Source: Pseudomonadota bacterium
Lineage (GTDB): Bacteria; Pseudomonadota; Gammaproteobacteria; Steroidobacterales; Steroidobacteraceae
Assembly (NCBI GenBank): GCA_021826035.1
Contig: JAKBBE010000066.1
Coordinates: forward strand, 1 to 13,953
Direction of reading: 5' to 3'
Length of the DNA: 13,953 bases
Of the stretch, positions 1 to 8,628 are shown piece after piece. Position 1 is the stretch's first letter. The number at the start of each line of letters is the position of its first letter. The position numbers and the translations under genes are program-made. Under the pieces are notes generated by a model. That model was not told where the DNA came from, ran no database searches, and saw only the letters and a program-made list of their open reading frames with translations.

Positions 1-818
1 AACAGGCCATTCGCGCCGCGGGCCGTAATCTCTGGAGCGCCGATCGCCCTTTTACTCTCGTCGTGCTGAGTCCGCCGCCGGCGCAGCTCCAGCAGGCCGC
101 CGACGGCGCCGCGGTGCAGCAGGCCGCCGAGCGGCGCGGGCTGCCGATCAGTATCGTGCCGTTGACGGTGCGCACGGCGGACGGGCAACTGCTGAGCGCC
201 TCGGCGCTGCTGGCGATGGCGCACAACCTAGGTGCTGAGCAGTTGCTCATCGGCCGGGACGTTACCGCGGCGGCGGCCTCACCGGGTGCGACGGCCGTCC
301 CCGCAGCCCCTGCGGGGCTGGGCACGGACACCACGGTTCCGGTACCCGATTCCTGGCATTGGACGCTCGTCACCCCGTTCGTCACGCGGCAGTTCACCGG
401 CGCGGTGACTGCGGGCATCGATCAGACCGTCGAATGGCTGGCGCCGCCACTGCAGGCCACCCCGGGGGGCGGGATTGCCAAGACACCGCTGCGCATCGTG
501 GGGCTGCGGACCCTCGATGACTATGCGCAGGTGGAGACCATGCTCGCGGCGGTGCCGGGCGTGCACCAGAGCACCGTCCGCGAGGTCGATGGCAGCACCG
601 TGGAGTTCGAACTCTGGGTCCGCGGTGGTGCGGCGGGTCTGCGCCAAACGCTCTCGCTGTCGCCGCGCCTGAAGTCTCAGGCCTCGAACGGGATGCTCAC
701 GTACCGGTATGCGCCGCCGCCTGCGCCGCCTGCCTCGAACCCAGCCGCGAGCAGCGCCGCTAGGCTCGGCGGGACGCAGCCGCCGGCCACCGACCCCCCG
801 GCGGCGCCTTCGCCCTGA
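1..818 (+). CDS. DUF2066 domain-containing protein, 5' end outside window
   Basis: The reading frame is open from the left edge (codons begin at base 3), so the start lies upstream and only about 271 C-terminal residues are present. The first visible residues include LWSADRPFTLVVLSPP, which resembles the DUF2066 family, whose members carry a similar W-x-A-D-R-P stretch. A later segment of alternating hydrophobic residues (around bases 495-680) looks like a second small domain, and the last 40 residues are a Pro/Ala-rich tail without a clear fold. The biochemical function of the family is unknown. The stop is 3 nt before the PgsA-like gene, with hda next, which suggests co-transcription. In related genomes purM often lies upstream of such genes; that cannot be checked here. 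A GTG at 63 is in frame but is internal to the homologous region, so it is unlikely to be the start. Confidence 0.8.
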   Translation, partial: QAIRAAGRNLWSADRPFTLVVLSPPPAQLQQAADGAAVQQAAERRGLPISIVPLTVRTADGQLLSASALLAMAHNLGAEQLLIGRDVTAAAASPGATAVPAAPAGLGTDTTVPVPDSWHWTLVTPFVTRQFTGAVTAGIDQTVEWLAPPLQATPGGGIAKTPLRIVGLRTLDDYAQVETMLAAVPGVHQSTVREVDGSTVEFELWVRGGAAGLRQTLSLSPRLKSQASNGMLTYRYAPPPAPPASNPAASSAARLGGTQPPATDPPAAPSP

Positions 819-821
819 GCC

Positions 822-1373
822 GTGCGCCACATACCCAACCTGATCTGTCTGATCCGGCTGGCGTTGATCTGGCCGGTGGCAGGTGCGCTGCACGCGCAGC
901 GGTACGCGCTGGCTTTGGTACTGTTCGTGGTCGCGGCGGTGTCTGACGGTCTCGATGGGTTTCTCGCCAAGCGCTTCAATTGGGTCTCGGAACTCGGCAA
1001 GGTGCTCGATCCGGCGGCCGACAAGCTGCTGCTGGTGGTGATTTTCGTCGAGTCCGCCTGGCTCGGCCTCGTGCCCTGGTGGGTGACCGCCGCGGCCGTG
1101 GCCCGCGATGTCATGATCGCCCTCGGGGCGCTCATCTATCGGGTCTGGTTCGGTCCATTGCGCGGCCGCCCGACGGTGATCAGCAAGATCAACACCGCCA
1201 CGCAGCTGCTGTACCTCGCCGGTGTGATGTTCGTGGCGGCCTCGCATCTGCCGCTCGCCGGAGAGCTGCGTGCGTTCGCGCTCATCGTGTTTCTCACCAC
1301 GGCGCTGTCGGGCTTTGACTATCTGGCGACTTTTTCGCGCCGCGCCTGGACCTCGGCGCAGCCGATGGCCTGA
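822..1373 (+). CDS. CDP-alcohol phosphatidyltransferase, PgsA-like
   Basis: This is a 183-residue integral membrane enzyme of the CDP-alcohol phosphotransferase family. These enzymes transfer a phosphatidyl group from CDP-diacylglycerol to an alcohol; for PgsA this is glycerol-3-phosphate, giving phosphatidylglycerophosphate. The signature D-x2-D-G-x2-A-R-x8-G-x3-D-x3-D is present as D42, D45, G46, A49, G59, D63 and D67, but residue 50 is Lys where Arg is usual. Several hydrophobic helices surround it. The N-terminus (IPNLICLIRL) aligns with the start of PgsA proteins, which supports the GTG start at 822; no clear ribosome binding site precedes it. It begins 3 nt after the DUF2066 gene and ends 3 nt before hda, so translation is probably coupled. 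Length agrees with E. coli PgsA (about 182). The alcohol substrate is inferred; another genomic copy could be the true pgsA. Confidence 0.88.
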   Translation: MRHIPNLICLIRLALIWPVAGALHAQRYALALVLFVVAAVSDGLDGFLAKRFNWVSELGKVLDPAADKLLLVVIFVESAWLGLVPWWVTAAAVARDVMIALGALIYRVWFGPLRGRPTVISKINTATQLLYLAGVMFVAASHLPLAGELRAFALIVFLTTALSGFDYLATFSRRAWTSAQPMA

Positions 1374-1376
1374 ACC

Positions 1377-2078
1377 ATGACGATGCAGCAGCTGCCGCTC
1401 GGGGTACGCCTGGCCGATCGCGCCGTATTCGAGAGTTTCCTGCCGGCGCGCAACGCCGAGGTGCTCGAGCATGCGCGCCGCGCGGCGTGTGGGGAGCCGG
1501 GGGTCAGCTGGTTTTGCGGCCCCGCTGGAGCGGGCAAGACGCATCTGCTGCAGGCGATCTGCGCCGCCGCGGGCAGCGCCCGGCGCACCGCCTACGTCCC
1601 GCTCGACGAATTGGCACAGCTCGGCGTGGAGGTGCTCGCCGGGCTGCCGCAGCTCGATTGCCTGGCGATCGACGATCTCGATGCGGTGCTCGGACACATC
1701 GAGTGGGAGCGGGCGCTCTTTACGCTGGTGCGCGAAGTGACGGAGTCCGGCGCCACGCTGGTGCTTGCCGCCGACCGGCCGCCGGCACTACTGCGCTGGG
1801 CGCTGGCGGATCTGGGTTCACGCTGCGCCGCCGCGGCGGTGCTTCAGCTGCGTGCGCTCGATGAGACCGAACAGCAGGAGGCGCTCAGGCTGCGCGCGCG
1901 GCTGCGCGGTCTGGAACTGCCGGAGGATACCTCGCGCTGGCTGCAGCGGCGCTTCCCGCGCGACATGGGCCAGCTCTATGCATTGCTCGACACGCTCGAT
2001 GAGGCGGCGCTCGCGGCCCAGCGGCGCCTGACGGTGCCCTTCATCCGCGAAGTCCTGGGGCGCTCCGCTCGCCCCTGA
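1377..2078 (+). CDS. hda: DnaA regulatory inactivator Hda
   Basis: Hda is a DnaA-like AAA+ protein that, bound to the DNA-loaded sliding clamp, stimulates hydrolysis of DnaA-ATP and so limits replication initiation. The 233-residue protein has a clamp-binding motif at its N-terminus (QLPLG, residues 5-9), a Walker A motif GPAGAGKT (48-55), a Walker B-like strand LAIDDLD (96-102), a sensor-1 region AADRPP (131-136), a box VII arginine in LGSR (R149), and a C-terminal RLRARLRGLELPED segment (171-184) very like E. coli Hda. There is no DnaA-type DNA-binding domain IV, which distinguishes it from DnaA. The ATG follows the PgsA-like stop by 3 nt. Length matches the family (about 233-250). The identification is firm; its regulation here is only inferred to be through the upstream operon promoter. 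Confidence 0.95.
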   Translation: MTMQQLPLGVRLADRAVFESFLPARNAEVLEHARRAACGEPGVSWFCGPAGAGKTHLLQAICAAAGSARRTAYVPLDELAQLGVEVLAGLPQLDCLAIDDLDAVLGHIEWERALFTLVREVTESGATLVLAADRPPALLRWALADLGSRCAAAAVLQLRALDETEQQEALRLRARLRGLELPEDTSRWLQRRFPRDMGQLYALLDTLDEAALAAQRRLTVPFIREVLGRSARP

Positions 2079-2089
2079 GGGGCGAGCGG
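2065..2089. terminator. Perfect hairpin between convergent hda and wrbA
   Basis: An 11-bp perfect inverted repeat (CCGCTCGCCCC at 2065-2075 and its complement at 2079-2089) has only the 3-base hda stop codon TGA as its centre; the real loop would open to about 5 bases. It sits between two convergent genes and could stop transcription from both sides. No T-run follows on either strand, so it is not a canonical intrinsic terminator. The terminator role is inferred from position and stem strength. Confidence 0.5.
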
Positions 2090-2093
2090 CCCC

Positions 2094-3021
<928 letters not shown>

Positions 3022-3040
3022 AGCGCGCCCGCCGGCCGGC

Positions 3041-4357
3041 TCACCGCAGCGGCTCGCGGCTGCGGTCCGGCATCAGCATCAGTGCGCCGATCGACAGCAG
3101 TGCGCCCAGCATCAAGTAACCGGCGGCCGCGAGGCTGGAGCCGCTCGCGCCGATCAGCGCCGTGGCGATCAGTGGCGCCGTGCCGCCGCCGAATCCGATC
3201 CCGACGTTGAAGGCAAGCGAGTAGCCGGAGAGACGGAGCTCGGAGGGGAACTGCTCGGAGAGCATCGCCGGGGCGCTGCCCATGATCATGCCGAGGAATA
3301 CCGCGAAGCCGAGCTGCGCCAGCGCGAATGCGGCCCATTCGCCGCGTCCGGCCAACAGGAAAAAGCCGATAGCGGCAGAGAAGATCAGTGCGAACGCGAG
3401 GATCAGCATGGTGCGCCGCCGCAGCACACGATCCGTCAGCCAGCCCGCTAGCGGAATCGTGCAGATCGCCACGGCCTCCCCGACGGTGTTGACCGCGAGT
3501 GCTCTGCCGCTCGCGAGGTGTCCGAACTTGCTGGCAAAAGTCGGCAGAAACACCAGTGTCAGGTAGTCGGCGGCGCCGTACCCCCAGGTGAACAGGGCCG
3601 CGAGCATCATTGCGCGCGGCGCCCGGGTCAAGGCCAGTTTGATCGGCAGCGCACGCGGCTGGTTCGCATCGATCGGGTCCGGCTCGTAACCGTGTTGGCT
3701 GAGATTCGTGCGTAGCCAGTAGGCGAGGGCCGCGATGCCGCCGCCGGCGAGAAACGGAACGCGCCAGACCCAGCGCAGATGCGGCGCGTGTGCCAAGAGC
3801 AGCACGGTGCCGGTGGCCGCGGCGGCGGCGAGCAGATATCCACCGGTTGAGCCGATGTTGGCAAAACTGCCGGCGATGCCGCGTCGGTGACGCGGCGAGG
3901 TCTCGATCAGATACGACACTGAGCCGGTGAACTCGCCGCCCACGGAGAAGCCCTGGAAGATGCGCACCAGGAGCAGCAGGGCGGGCGCCCACAAACCCAC
4001 CTGTTGGTACGTCGGCAGCACGCCGATCGCGCTGGTCGCAATTCCCATCAGCGCTACCGAGGTGATCAGTACGGCTCTGCGGCCGACCCGATCGCCGATG
4101 TGACCGAGGATAGCGCCACCGAGGGGGCGCACCGCGAAGCCGAGCGCAAATCCGCCGTAGGCGCCGAGCAGCGACGCAATCGGATTCTTCGAGGGAAAGA
4201 AATGCGCGCCGATCACGGGCGCCAGATAGCCGTACAGGCCGAAGTCGTACCACTCCAGAATGTTGCCGATCATGCCGACGAGCAGGGCTTGCGAGGAGAG
4301 ATGCTCGATTCTGTTGATGGCGGCGACATCAGTCCGTGCGGTGGCCGGATCGGTCAT
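3041..4357 (-). CDS. MFS transporter, metabolite:H+ symporter (MHS) type
   Basis: The 438-residue protein is an inner-membrane secondary transporter of the major facilitator superfamily. About twelve hydrophobic segments are visible. The N-terminal GNILEWYDFGLYGYLAP (residues 31-47), motif A GHIGDRVGRR (85-94), R132 in RIFQG, and GFSVGGEFTGSVSYLIETSP (137-156) are hallmarks of the MHS subfamily that includes ProP, KgtP and citrate or dicarboxylate carriers. These use the proton gradient to import organic acids or zwitterions. The substrate cannot be read from the sequence, and no metabolic gene is adjacent. The ATG at 4357 has AGGAG 7 nt upstream (4365-4369), a good Shine-Dalgarno. It converges with acyP, with 19 nt between stops. 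It appears to be a single gene; the upstream transglycosylase gene is on the same strand but separated by 236 bases and a hairpin. Confidence 0.92.
   Translation of the reverse strand: MTDPATARTDVAAINRIEHLSSQALLVGMIGNILEWYDFGLYGYLAPVIGAHFFPSKNPIASLLGAYGGFALGFAVRPLGGAILGHIGDRVGRRAVLITSVALMGIATSAIGVLPTYQQVGLWAPALLLLVRIFQGFSVGGEFTGSVSYLIETSPRHRRGIAGSFANIGSTGGYLLAAAAATGTVLLLAHAPHLRWVWRVPFLAGGGIAALAYWLRTNLSQHGYEPDPIDANQPRALPIKLALTRAPRAMMLAALFTWGYGAADYLTLVFLPTFASKFGHLASGRALAVNTVGEAVAICTIPLAGWLTDRVLRRRTMLILAFALIFSAAIGFFLLAGRGEWAAFALAQLGFAVFLGMIMGSAPAMLSEQFPSELRLSGYSLAFNVGIGFGGGTAPLIATALIGASGSSLAAAGYLMLGALLSIGALMLMPDRSREPLR
3044..3065. terminator. Weak hairpin at the 3' ends of acyP and the MFS gene
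   Basis: A 7-bp inverted repeat (CCGCAGC at 3044-3050, GCTGCGG at 3059-3065) with an 8-base loop lies 22 bases after the acyP stop and overlaps the last MFS codons. A ten-base palindrome GCCGGCCGGC (3031-3040) adjoins it. There is no T-run. It might end the acyP transcript, but GC-rich DNA gives such stems easily. Confidence 0.25.
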
Positions 4358-4364
4358 GCCTCAT

Positions 4365-4369
4365 CTCCT
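4365..4369 (-). promoter_or_regulatory. Ribosome binding site of the MFS gene
   Basis: AGGAG on the minus strand lies 7 nt before the ATG at 4357. It is one of the few clear Shine-Dalgarno sequences in the window and supports this start. Confidence 0.75.
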
Positions 4370-4560
4370 GGATTGCGTGGCGGTGCCGCGATGCGCTCAC
4401 TCGGGCCGCGTCCGCGCCTGCTGCGATGGCGTGCCTGCACGAAGACGCAACCACAGCTCACCGGCGCCGAGATCCACCCGCACGCAGCGGTGTGCGCCTG
4501 GCGGGGCGGATCAGGATCCCGTTGAACCGAAGCCTGAACGGCTTGGCCGGGTGTTGGCAA

Positions 4561-4580
4561 CCCCGGATGCTTCGCCGGGG
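4561..4580 (-). terminator. Hairpin after the lytic transglycosylase gene
   Basis: On the minus strand, 13 nt after the stop codon, CCCCGG and CCGGGG flank an 8-base loop and are followed by TTGCC. It is a plausible but weak terminator for the proS-transglycosylase transcript. The remaining bases up to the MFS start (about 4381-4560) show no convincing gene or promoter. Confidence 0.4.
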
Positions 4581-4593
4581 CCGCCGGCGACCG

Positions 4594-5253
4594 CTAATGG
4601 CGTGCGGCGGCCGCAGGCACGGCGTGCACCGGAAAGCCCAGATCATCCGCGCCGTTCCAGTTTTCCCACGCGTTGAGCACGCGGTCGGGATAAAAGTGCC
4701 GCCCGACGCTGCCGTTGTATTCCTCGAGCGCGAGGCGCACGTCATCGTGGGTGATCGACAGGTAGTAGCGCAGAATGGCGCAACCCATGCGGATGTTGGC
4801 GGCGACGTGTACCAATTCATAACCCTTCATGCCGAGTCGCTCGGGCCAGTAGGGCATCACCTGCATCAGGCCGACCGCGCCGCTGCCGGAGACGGCCCAG
4901 CGGTTGAAGTCGCTCTCGACCTGCATCACGGCCAGCACCAGTCCTGGGGGCACCTTCGCCGCTCCGGACTGGTGCGTGACGCAGTACACCTGTTTCAGGA
5001 TGCGCAGCCGCACGGCCGGGTTGTGCACGAAGCGCGCCATGCGCGGCTCCATCAGCGTGTACCACACCGCCGCGTCGTAGCGGTTCATGAAGCACTGCGC
5101 CTGATGGATGGCCTGCTGCACGATCGGGCGCAGCGCCGGGTCACGCTGCCCTCCGGCCTCGGCTCGCGGGCCGAGCGCGAGCGCGAGCGCGGCGAGGAGC
5201 GCAGCTGCGCTCTTAGCGGCCGATGCGCGCACGCAGGAAGCTGAGGGCCTCAT
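4594..5253 (-). CDS. Secreted lytic transglycosylase, SLT domain
   Basis: Lytic transglycosylases cleave the MurNAc-GlcNAc bond of peptidoglycan with formation of 1,6-anhydro-MurNAc, acting in the periplasm. From the ATG at 5253 the product has 219 residues. Residues 1-33 look like a signal peptide: basic start, an alanine/leucine core ([11 protein letters not shown]) and an A-x-A-type end (PRAEA). The SLT domain follows: VMQVESDF contains the catalytic glutamate (about E113), then [13 protein letters not shown] (about 122-134) and EEYNGSVG (about 177-184), the three usual motifs. The gene overlaps the 3' end of proS by 41 nt, so it probably sits in a proS operon. A GTG at 5232 would shorten the overlap to 20 nt and still leave a signal peptide; neither start has a good ribosome binding site. 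A longer frame to 5367 lies wholly inside proS and is rejected. Which SLT subfamily it belongs to is uncertain. Confidence 0.88.
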   Translation of the reverse strand: MRPSASCVRASAAKSAAALLAALALALGPRAEAGGQRDPALRPIVQQAIHQAQCFMNRYDAAVWYTLMEPRMARFVHNPAVRLRILKQVYCVTHQSGAAKVPPGLVLAVMQVESDFNRWAVSGSGAVGLMQVMPYWPERLGMKGYELVHVAANIRMGCAILRYYLSITHDDVRLALEEYNGSVGRHFYPDRVLNAWENWNGADDLGFPVHAVPAAAARH

Positions 5254-6931
5254 CGGCCGGGAAATCCATACTCTCGCTCTCACGTCGATGCCGGTACTCC
5301 AGGCGGCCGGCCGCAAGACCCCGTTCGGCCACCACCAGCCGGTGCGCAATCCCGAGCAGCTCCGCATCGGCGAATTTCACCCCGGGGCGCGCGTCGCGGT
5401 CGTCATAGAGGACCTCGATGCCCGCGGCCGAGAGCTCCTCGTAGAGCCGATCGGCCGCCTCGCGCACCTGCGGGGCCTTCTGCGCCCCGAGGCTCACCAG
5501 GACCACCTGGAACGGGGCGAGCGGCTCCGGCCAGATGATGCCGCGCTCATCGTGATTCTGTTCGATCGCCGCCGCCACGACGCGCGTCACGCCGATGCCA
5601 TAGCAGCCCATCAGCAAGGTCACTTCCCGGCCGGACTCATCGAGCACCAGCGCCTTGAGCGCATCGCTGTACGTGCGGCCGAGCTGGAAGATGTGTCCGA
5701 CCTCGATGCCGCGGGCGAGCTTCAAGTGCCCCTGGCCGCTCGGGCTCGGATCACCCTCGACCACGTTGCGCAGGTCGGCCGCCACGTAGCTCTGTATGTC
5801 GCGGTCCCAGTTCACCCCGGTGAGGTGCATGTCTTTTTCGTTCGCGCCGCAGACGAAATCCGCAGTGGCGAGCGCGCTGTGATCGGCGTAGAGGCGGCAC
5901 TTCAGGCCCACCGGTCCGATGAATCCGGCTTCCGCGCCCGTGGCCTGGTGGATCCGCTCGGCGCTCGCCATGCGCAGCGGTGTAGCGACTCCCGGCAGGT
6001 GCTGCGCCTTGGTGGCGTTCAGCTCGTGATCACCGCGGATGACGAGCGCTACCACCGCCCCATCGCCGTCGCCGTCGCCCTCGACCAGCAGCGTCTTCAG
6101 GCAGCGCTGCGGCGGCACACCGAGCAGCTTGACGATGGCCTCGATGGTCTTGGTCCCGGGGGTCGGCACTTTTTGTACAGGTGCACTCGGAGCGGGGCGC
6201 TCGCCCTCGGGCGCCCGTGCTTCGGCCGCCTCGATGTTGGCGGCATAGCCATCTGCGTCCGAGAACACGATGGCGTCCTCGCCAGAGGAGGCCAGGACGT
6301 GAAATTCCTGCGAGACGTCCCCGCCAATCGGGCCGGAGTCGGCGCGCACCGCGCGGAAATCGAGCCCCATGCGCGTGAAGATGCGCGTGTAGGTCTCGTG
6401 CATGAGCCGGTAGCCGGCCTGCAGGGACGGTTCATCGGCATGGAAGGAGTAGGCGTCCTTCATGACGAACTCGCGGGCCCGCATCACCCCGAACCGCGGG
6501 CGGATCTCGTCGCGGAACTTCGTTTGCACCTGGTAGAAGTTCACCGGCAGCTGCCGGTAGCTCTTCAGTTCCCGCCGCGCGATGTCCGTGATCACTTCCT
6601 CGTGGGTCGGTCCGGCGACGAAATCCCGTTGATGGCGGTCTTTCAGCCGCAGCAGCTCCGGACCGTACTTCCCCCAGCGGCCCGACTCCTGCCACAGCTC
6701 GGCCGGCTGCACCACCGGCATCAGCACCTCCAGCGCCCCGGCCCGGTTCATCTCCTCGCGGATGATGGCCTCGGCCTTGCGCAGCGTGCGCAGGCCCATC
6801 GGCAGCCAGCTGTATAGGCCCGCGGCGAGGCGGCGAATGAGCCCGGCGCGCAGCATCAGCTGGTGGCTGATGATCTCGGCTTCGGCAGGGGTTTCTTTGG
6901 TGGTCTGGATCGGATACTGCGAGAGTCTCAT
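5213..6931 (-). CDS. proS: Prolyl-tRNA synthetase, bacterial type with editing insert
   Basis: ProRS attaches proline to tRNA-Pro in the cytoplasm. The 572 residues equal the length of the E. coli enzyme. The class II catalytic core includes the motif 2 region ([12 protein letters not shown], residues 137-148, and [12 protein letters not shown], 152-163) and motif 3 (GCYGIGVTR, 442-450). Between them lies the inserted YbaK-like editing domain (about 225-405), which clears Ala-tRNA-Pro; its CLKTLLVEG segment places a lysine at 279, matching the editing lysine known in E. coli. The anticodon-binding domain follows (about 473-570). The start at 6931 ([19 protein letters not shown]) aligns with E. 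coli; the frame stays open to 7825, but that extension has no homology and is antisense to pssA. The Shine-Dalgarno is weak. It is divergent from pssA and probably co-transcribed with the downstream transglycosylase gene. Confidence 0.97.
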   Translation of the reverse strand: MRLSQYPIQTTKETPAEAEIISHQLMLRAGLIRRLAAGLYSWLPMGLRTLRKAEAIIREEMNRAGALEVLMPVVQPAELWQESGRWGKYGPELLRLKDRHQRDFVAGPTHEEVITDIARRELKSYRQLPVNFYQVQTKFRDEIRPRFGVMRAREFVMKDAYSFHADEPSLQAGYRLMHETYTRIFTRMGLDFRAVRADSGPIGGDVSQEFHVLASSGEDAIVFSDADGYAANIEAAEARAPEGERPAPSAPVQKVPTPGTKTIEAIVKLLGVPPQRCLKTLLVEGDGDGDGAVVALVIRGDHELNATKAQHLPGVATPLRMASAERIHQATGAEAGFIGPVGLKCRLYADHSALATADFVCGANEKDMHLTGVNWDRDIQSYVAADLRNVVEGDPSPSGQGHLKLARGIEVGHIFQLGRTYSDALKALVLDESGREVTLLMGCYGIGVTRVVAAAIEQNHDERGIIWPEPLAPFQVVLVSLGAQKAPQVREAADRLYEELSAAGIEVLYDDRDARPGVKFADAELLGIAHRLVVAERGLAAGRLEYRHRRESESMDFPADEALSFLRARIGR

Positions 6932-6962
6932 GACACGGATCTTGGCCTCGGGGTGAGCCCGC

Positions 6963-6990
6963 ATCATAACAGCTGGGCCCAAGCTGATAA
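6963..6990 (-). promoter_or_regulatory. Putative proS promoter with near-palindromic spacer
   Basis: On the minus strand TTATCA (6985-6990) and TATGAT (6963-6968) are separated by 16 nt, a reasonable sigma-70-like pair. Transcription would start near 6956, leaving a leader of about 25 nt and excluding the in-frame ATG at 6964 as proS start. The spacer contains CAGCT and AGCTG around GGGCCC (6970-6986), a near-perfect palindrome that might be an operator; this is inference. Confidence 0.4.
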
Positions 6991-7039
6991 GATGTGCCGG
7001 TGAACTGCCCCGAGAGACCAGCCCGAGTCCGCCCGCGCC

Positions 7040-7858
7040 ATGCACGAGAACCCACGTCCAGAGAGCGATGAGCCCGTGCCCGAGGCGCACGCGCTGCGCC
7101 GGCCGCGGCGGGGCTTTTACCTGCTGCCGAACCTGCTGACCACGGCGAGCCTGTTTTCCGGCTTCTATGCCATTGTCGCGGCCATCGATAAGCACTTCGC
7201 GCAGGCCGGCATGGCCGTGTTCATCGCGATGGTGTTCGATTCCCTGGACGGGCGCATGGCGCGCCTGACGCGCACCGAGAGCGCGTTCGGCAAGGAATAT
7301 GACAGCCTCTCCGACATGGTCTCGTTCGGCGTTGCGCCGGCTATCGTCGCCTACCAGTGGGGCGTGGTGCGCATTGCCGAGTACGGGCGCGCCTGGGGAC
7401 GGTTCGGCTGGCTGGCGTGCTTCTTCTACGCCGCAGCGGCCGCGCTGCGTCTGGCCCGCTTCAACGTGCGCACCGCCAGCGTCGATAAGCGCTATTTCGA
7501 GGGGCTGCCGAGTCCATCGGCAGCCGCTACGGTGGCCGGCTTCGTGTGGGTCTCCAGCCAGTGGCGCCAGCCGGGCCTGACCGGCTTGATCGTGGCCTTC
7601 ACCGTGACAGCGCTCGCCGGGGCGCTCATGGTCAGCCGGTTCAGCTTCTACAGCTTCAAGACCGTCGATTTCGACGGGCCGATCCGCTTCATTTTCCTGC
7701 TGTTCGTGCCGCTCGCGTTCGTGCTGATCGCGAGCGATCCGCCGCTGATCCTGCTCATGATGTTCGGCGGCTACGCGGTCTCGGCGCCCCTGCAGTGGCT
7801 GTCGCGGCGGCTGCGCCGCCGCCATCGGCTGCCGCCGCGGGAACGGCCGCAGTCATGA
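7040..7858 (+). CDS. pssA: CDP-diacylglycerol--serine O-phosphatidyltransferase
   Basis: Phosphatidylserine synthase transfers a phosphatidyl group from CDP-diacylglycerol to serine, the first committed step to phosphatidylethanolamine, at the inner membrane. The 272-residue protein begins with a hydrophilic, proline- and arginine-rich stretch, then [20 protein letters not shown], typical of the membrane-bound (type II) PssA group. The CDP-alcohol phosphotransferase signature is complete: D67, D70, G71, A74, R75, G84, D88 and D92. [11 protein letters not shown] further on is a second conserved block in this family. Multiple membrane helices follow. It is distinct from the E. coli PssA, which is of the phospholipase D type. 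The ATG at 7040 lacks a strong ribosome binding site. Its stop overlaps the start of the uracil-DNA glycosylase gene (ATGA), and it appears to be the first gene of a four-gene operon. Confidence 0.93.
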   Translation: MHENPRPESDEPVPEAHALRRPRRGFYLLPNLLTTASLFSGFYAIVAAIDKHFAQAGMAVFIAMVFDSLDGRMARLTRTESAFGKEYDSLSDMVSFGVAPAIVAYQWGVVRIAEYGRAWGRFGWLACFFYAAAAALRLARFNVRTASVDKRYFEGLPSPSAAATVAGFVWVSSQWRQPGLTGLIVAFTVTALAGALMVSRFSFYSFKTVDFDGPIRFIFLLFVPLAFVLIASDPPLILLMMFGGYAVSAPLQWLSRRLRRRHRLPPRERPQS

Positions 7859-8628
7859 GCGGGCCGGCGCGCCGCGCCGAGTATCTCCAGGCGCTCGGCA
7901 TCGATTGCTGGGTGCCGCGGACGGCGCTCACCTGCGCTGCCGCGGCACCGGTGGAGCCTGCACACGGTCCCGCCGAGTCACCGGCGAAGCCCCTGGTGAG
8001 CGCCTCACCGCGGCGTGCCGGCGAGGCCGGAGCAGCCGAGGTGTGGGAACAGCTGCGTGAGCAAGTGCGCCGCTGCACGGCCTGTGCGCTGCACGAGACC
8101 CGCACCCAGGCGGTGTTCGGCGTCGGCAATGCGCACGCCGAGTGGATGGTGATCGGTGAGGCGCCGGGGGCCGAGGAGGACCGGCGCGGGGAGCCGTTCG
8201 TCGGCCGCGCCGGACAGCTGCTCGATGCGATGCTGCGCGCGATCGGTCTGAGCCGCGAGACCAACGTGTACATCGCCAATATCCTCAAGAGCCGCCCGCC
8301 CGGCAACCGCGATCCGCGGCCGGAGGAAGTGGCCGCCTGCCTGCCCTACCTGCACCGCCAGATCGCGCTGGTACGCCCGAAGCTGCTGCTGGCCGTCGGT
8401 CGTATCGCGGCGCAGACGCTGCTCGGCACCGACGCGCCGCTCGGGCGGCTGCGCGGCCGGGCGCACGCGTTCGCCGAGCACAACGTGCCGCTCGTGGTGA
8501 CGTATCATCCGGCCTATCTGCTGCGCTCGCCTGCCGAGAAGCGCAAGGCGTGGGAAGATCTGCAGTTCGCGCGCAGCCTGTTTGCGCAGATCCGTACCCC
8601 AGAACCGAACGATGGCCACTGCTCCTGA
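7855..8628 (+). CDS. Family-4 (type 4) uracil-DNA glycosylase
   Basis: This enzyme removes uracil, arising from cytosine deamination or dUTP incorporation, from DNA at the start of base excision repair. The 257-residue product has an N-terminal variable region (about 1-60, Ala/Pro-rich), then CTAC (C74, C77), motif [21 protein letters not shown] (101-120), [13 protein letters not shown] (142-154), C162, and the C-terminal motif HPAYLLR (218-224). This order is that of the iron-sulfur family-4 enzymes. The family usually has four cysteine ligands; the third, expected in K-C-R-P-P-G-N-R, is Ser146 here, encoded by AGC. The ATG at 7855 overlaps the pssA stop by four bases, so translation is likely coupled. 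A longer open frame upstream lies inside pssA and is not used. The 3' end overlaps rimI by 17 nt. Confidence 0.92.
   Translation: MSGPARRAEYLQALGIDCWVPRTALTCAAAAPVEPAHGPAESPAKPLVSASPRRAGEAGAAEVWEQLREQVRRCTACALHETRTQAVFGVGNAHAEWMVIGEAPGAEEDRRGEPFVGRAGQLLDAMLRAIGLSRETNVYIANILKSRPPGNRDPRPEEVAACLPYLHRQIALVRPKLLLAVGRIAAQTLLGTDAPLGRLRGRAHAFAEHNVPLVVTYHPAYLLRSPAEKRKAWEDLQFARSLFAQIRTPEPNDGHCS

Noticed and set aside
279..1697. Long open frame on the minus strand (472 codons) across the DUF2066, PgsA-like and hda genes
   Set aside because: It is antisense to three recognisable genes, is rich in Arg, Gly and His with no domain, and is the usual artefact of GC-rich coding DNA.
4381..4560. Possible small gene on the minus strand between the MFS and transglycosylase genes
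   Set aside because: The 68-codon frame is Arg/Pro-rich, has no ribosome binding site and no recognisable features.
5108..6817. Long open frame on the plus strand opposite proS
   Set aside because: The opposite strand encodes full-length ProRS with all motifs; this frame is His/Arg/Ala-rich and has no family resemblance.
6932..7825. N-terminal extension of proS to 870 codons
   Set aside because: Homology starts exactly at MRLSQYP at 6931; the extension is antisense to pssA and lies upstream of the candidate proS promoter.
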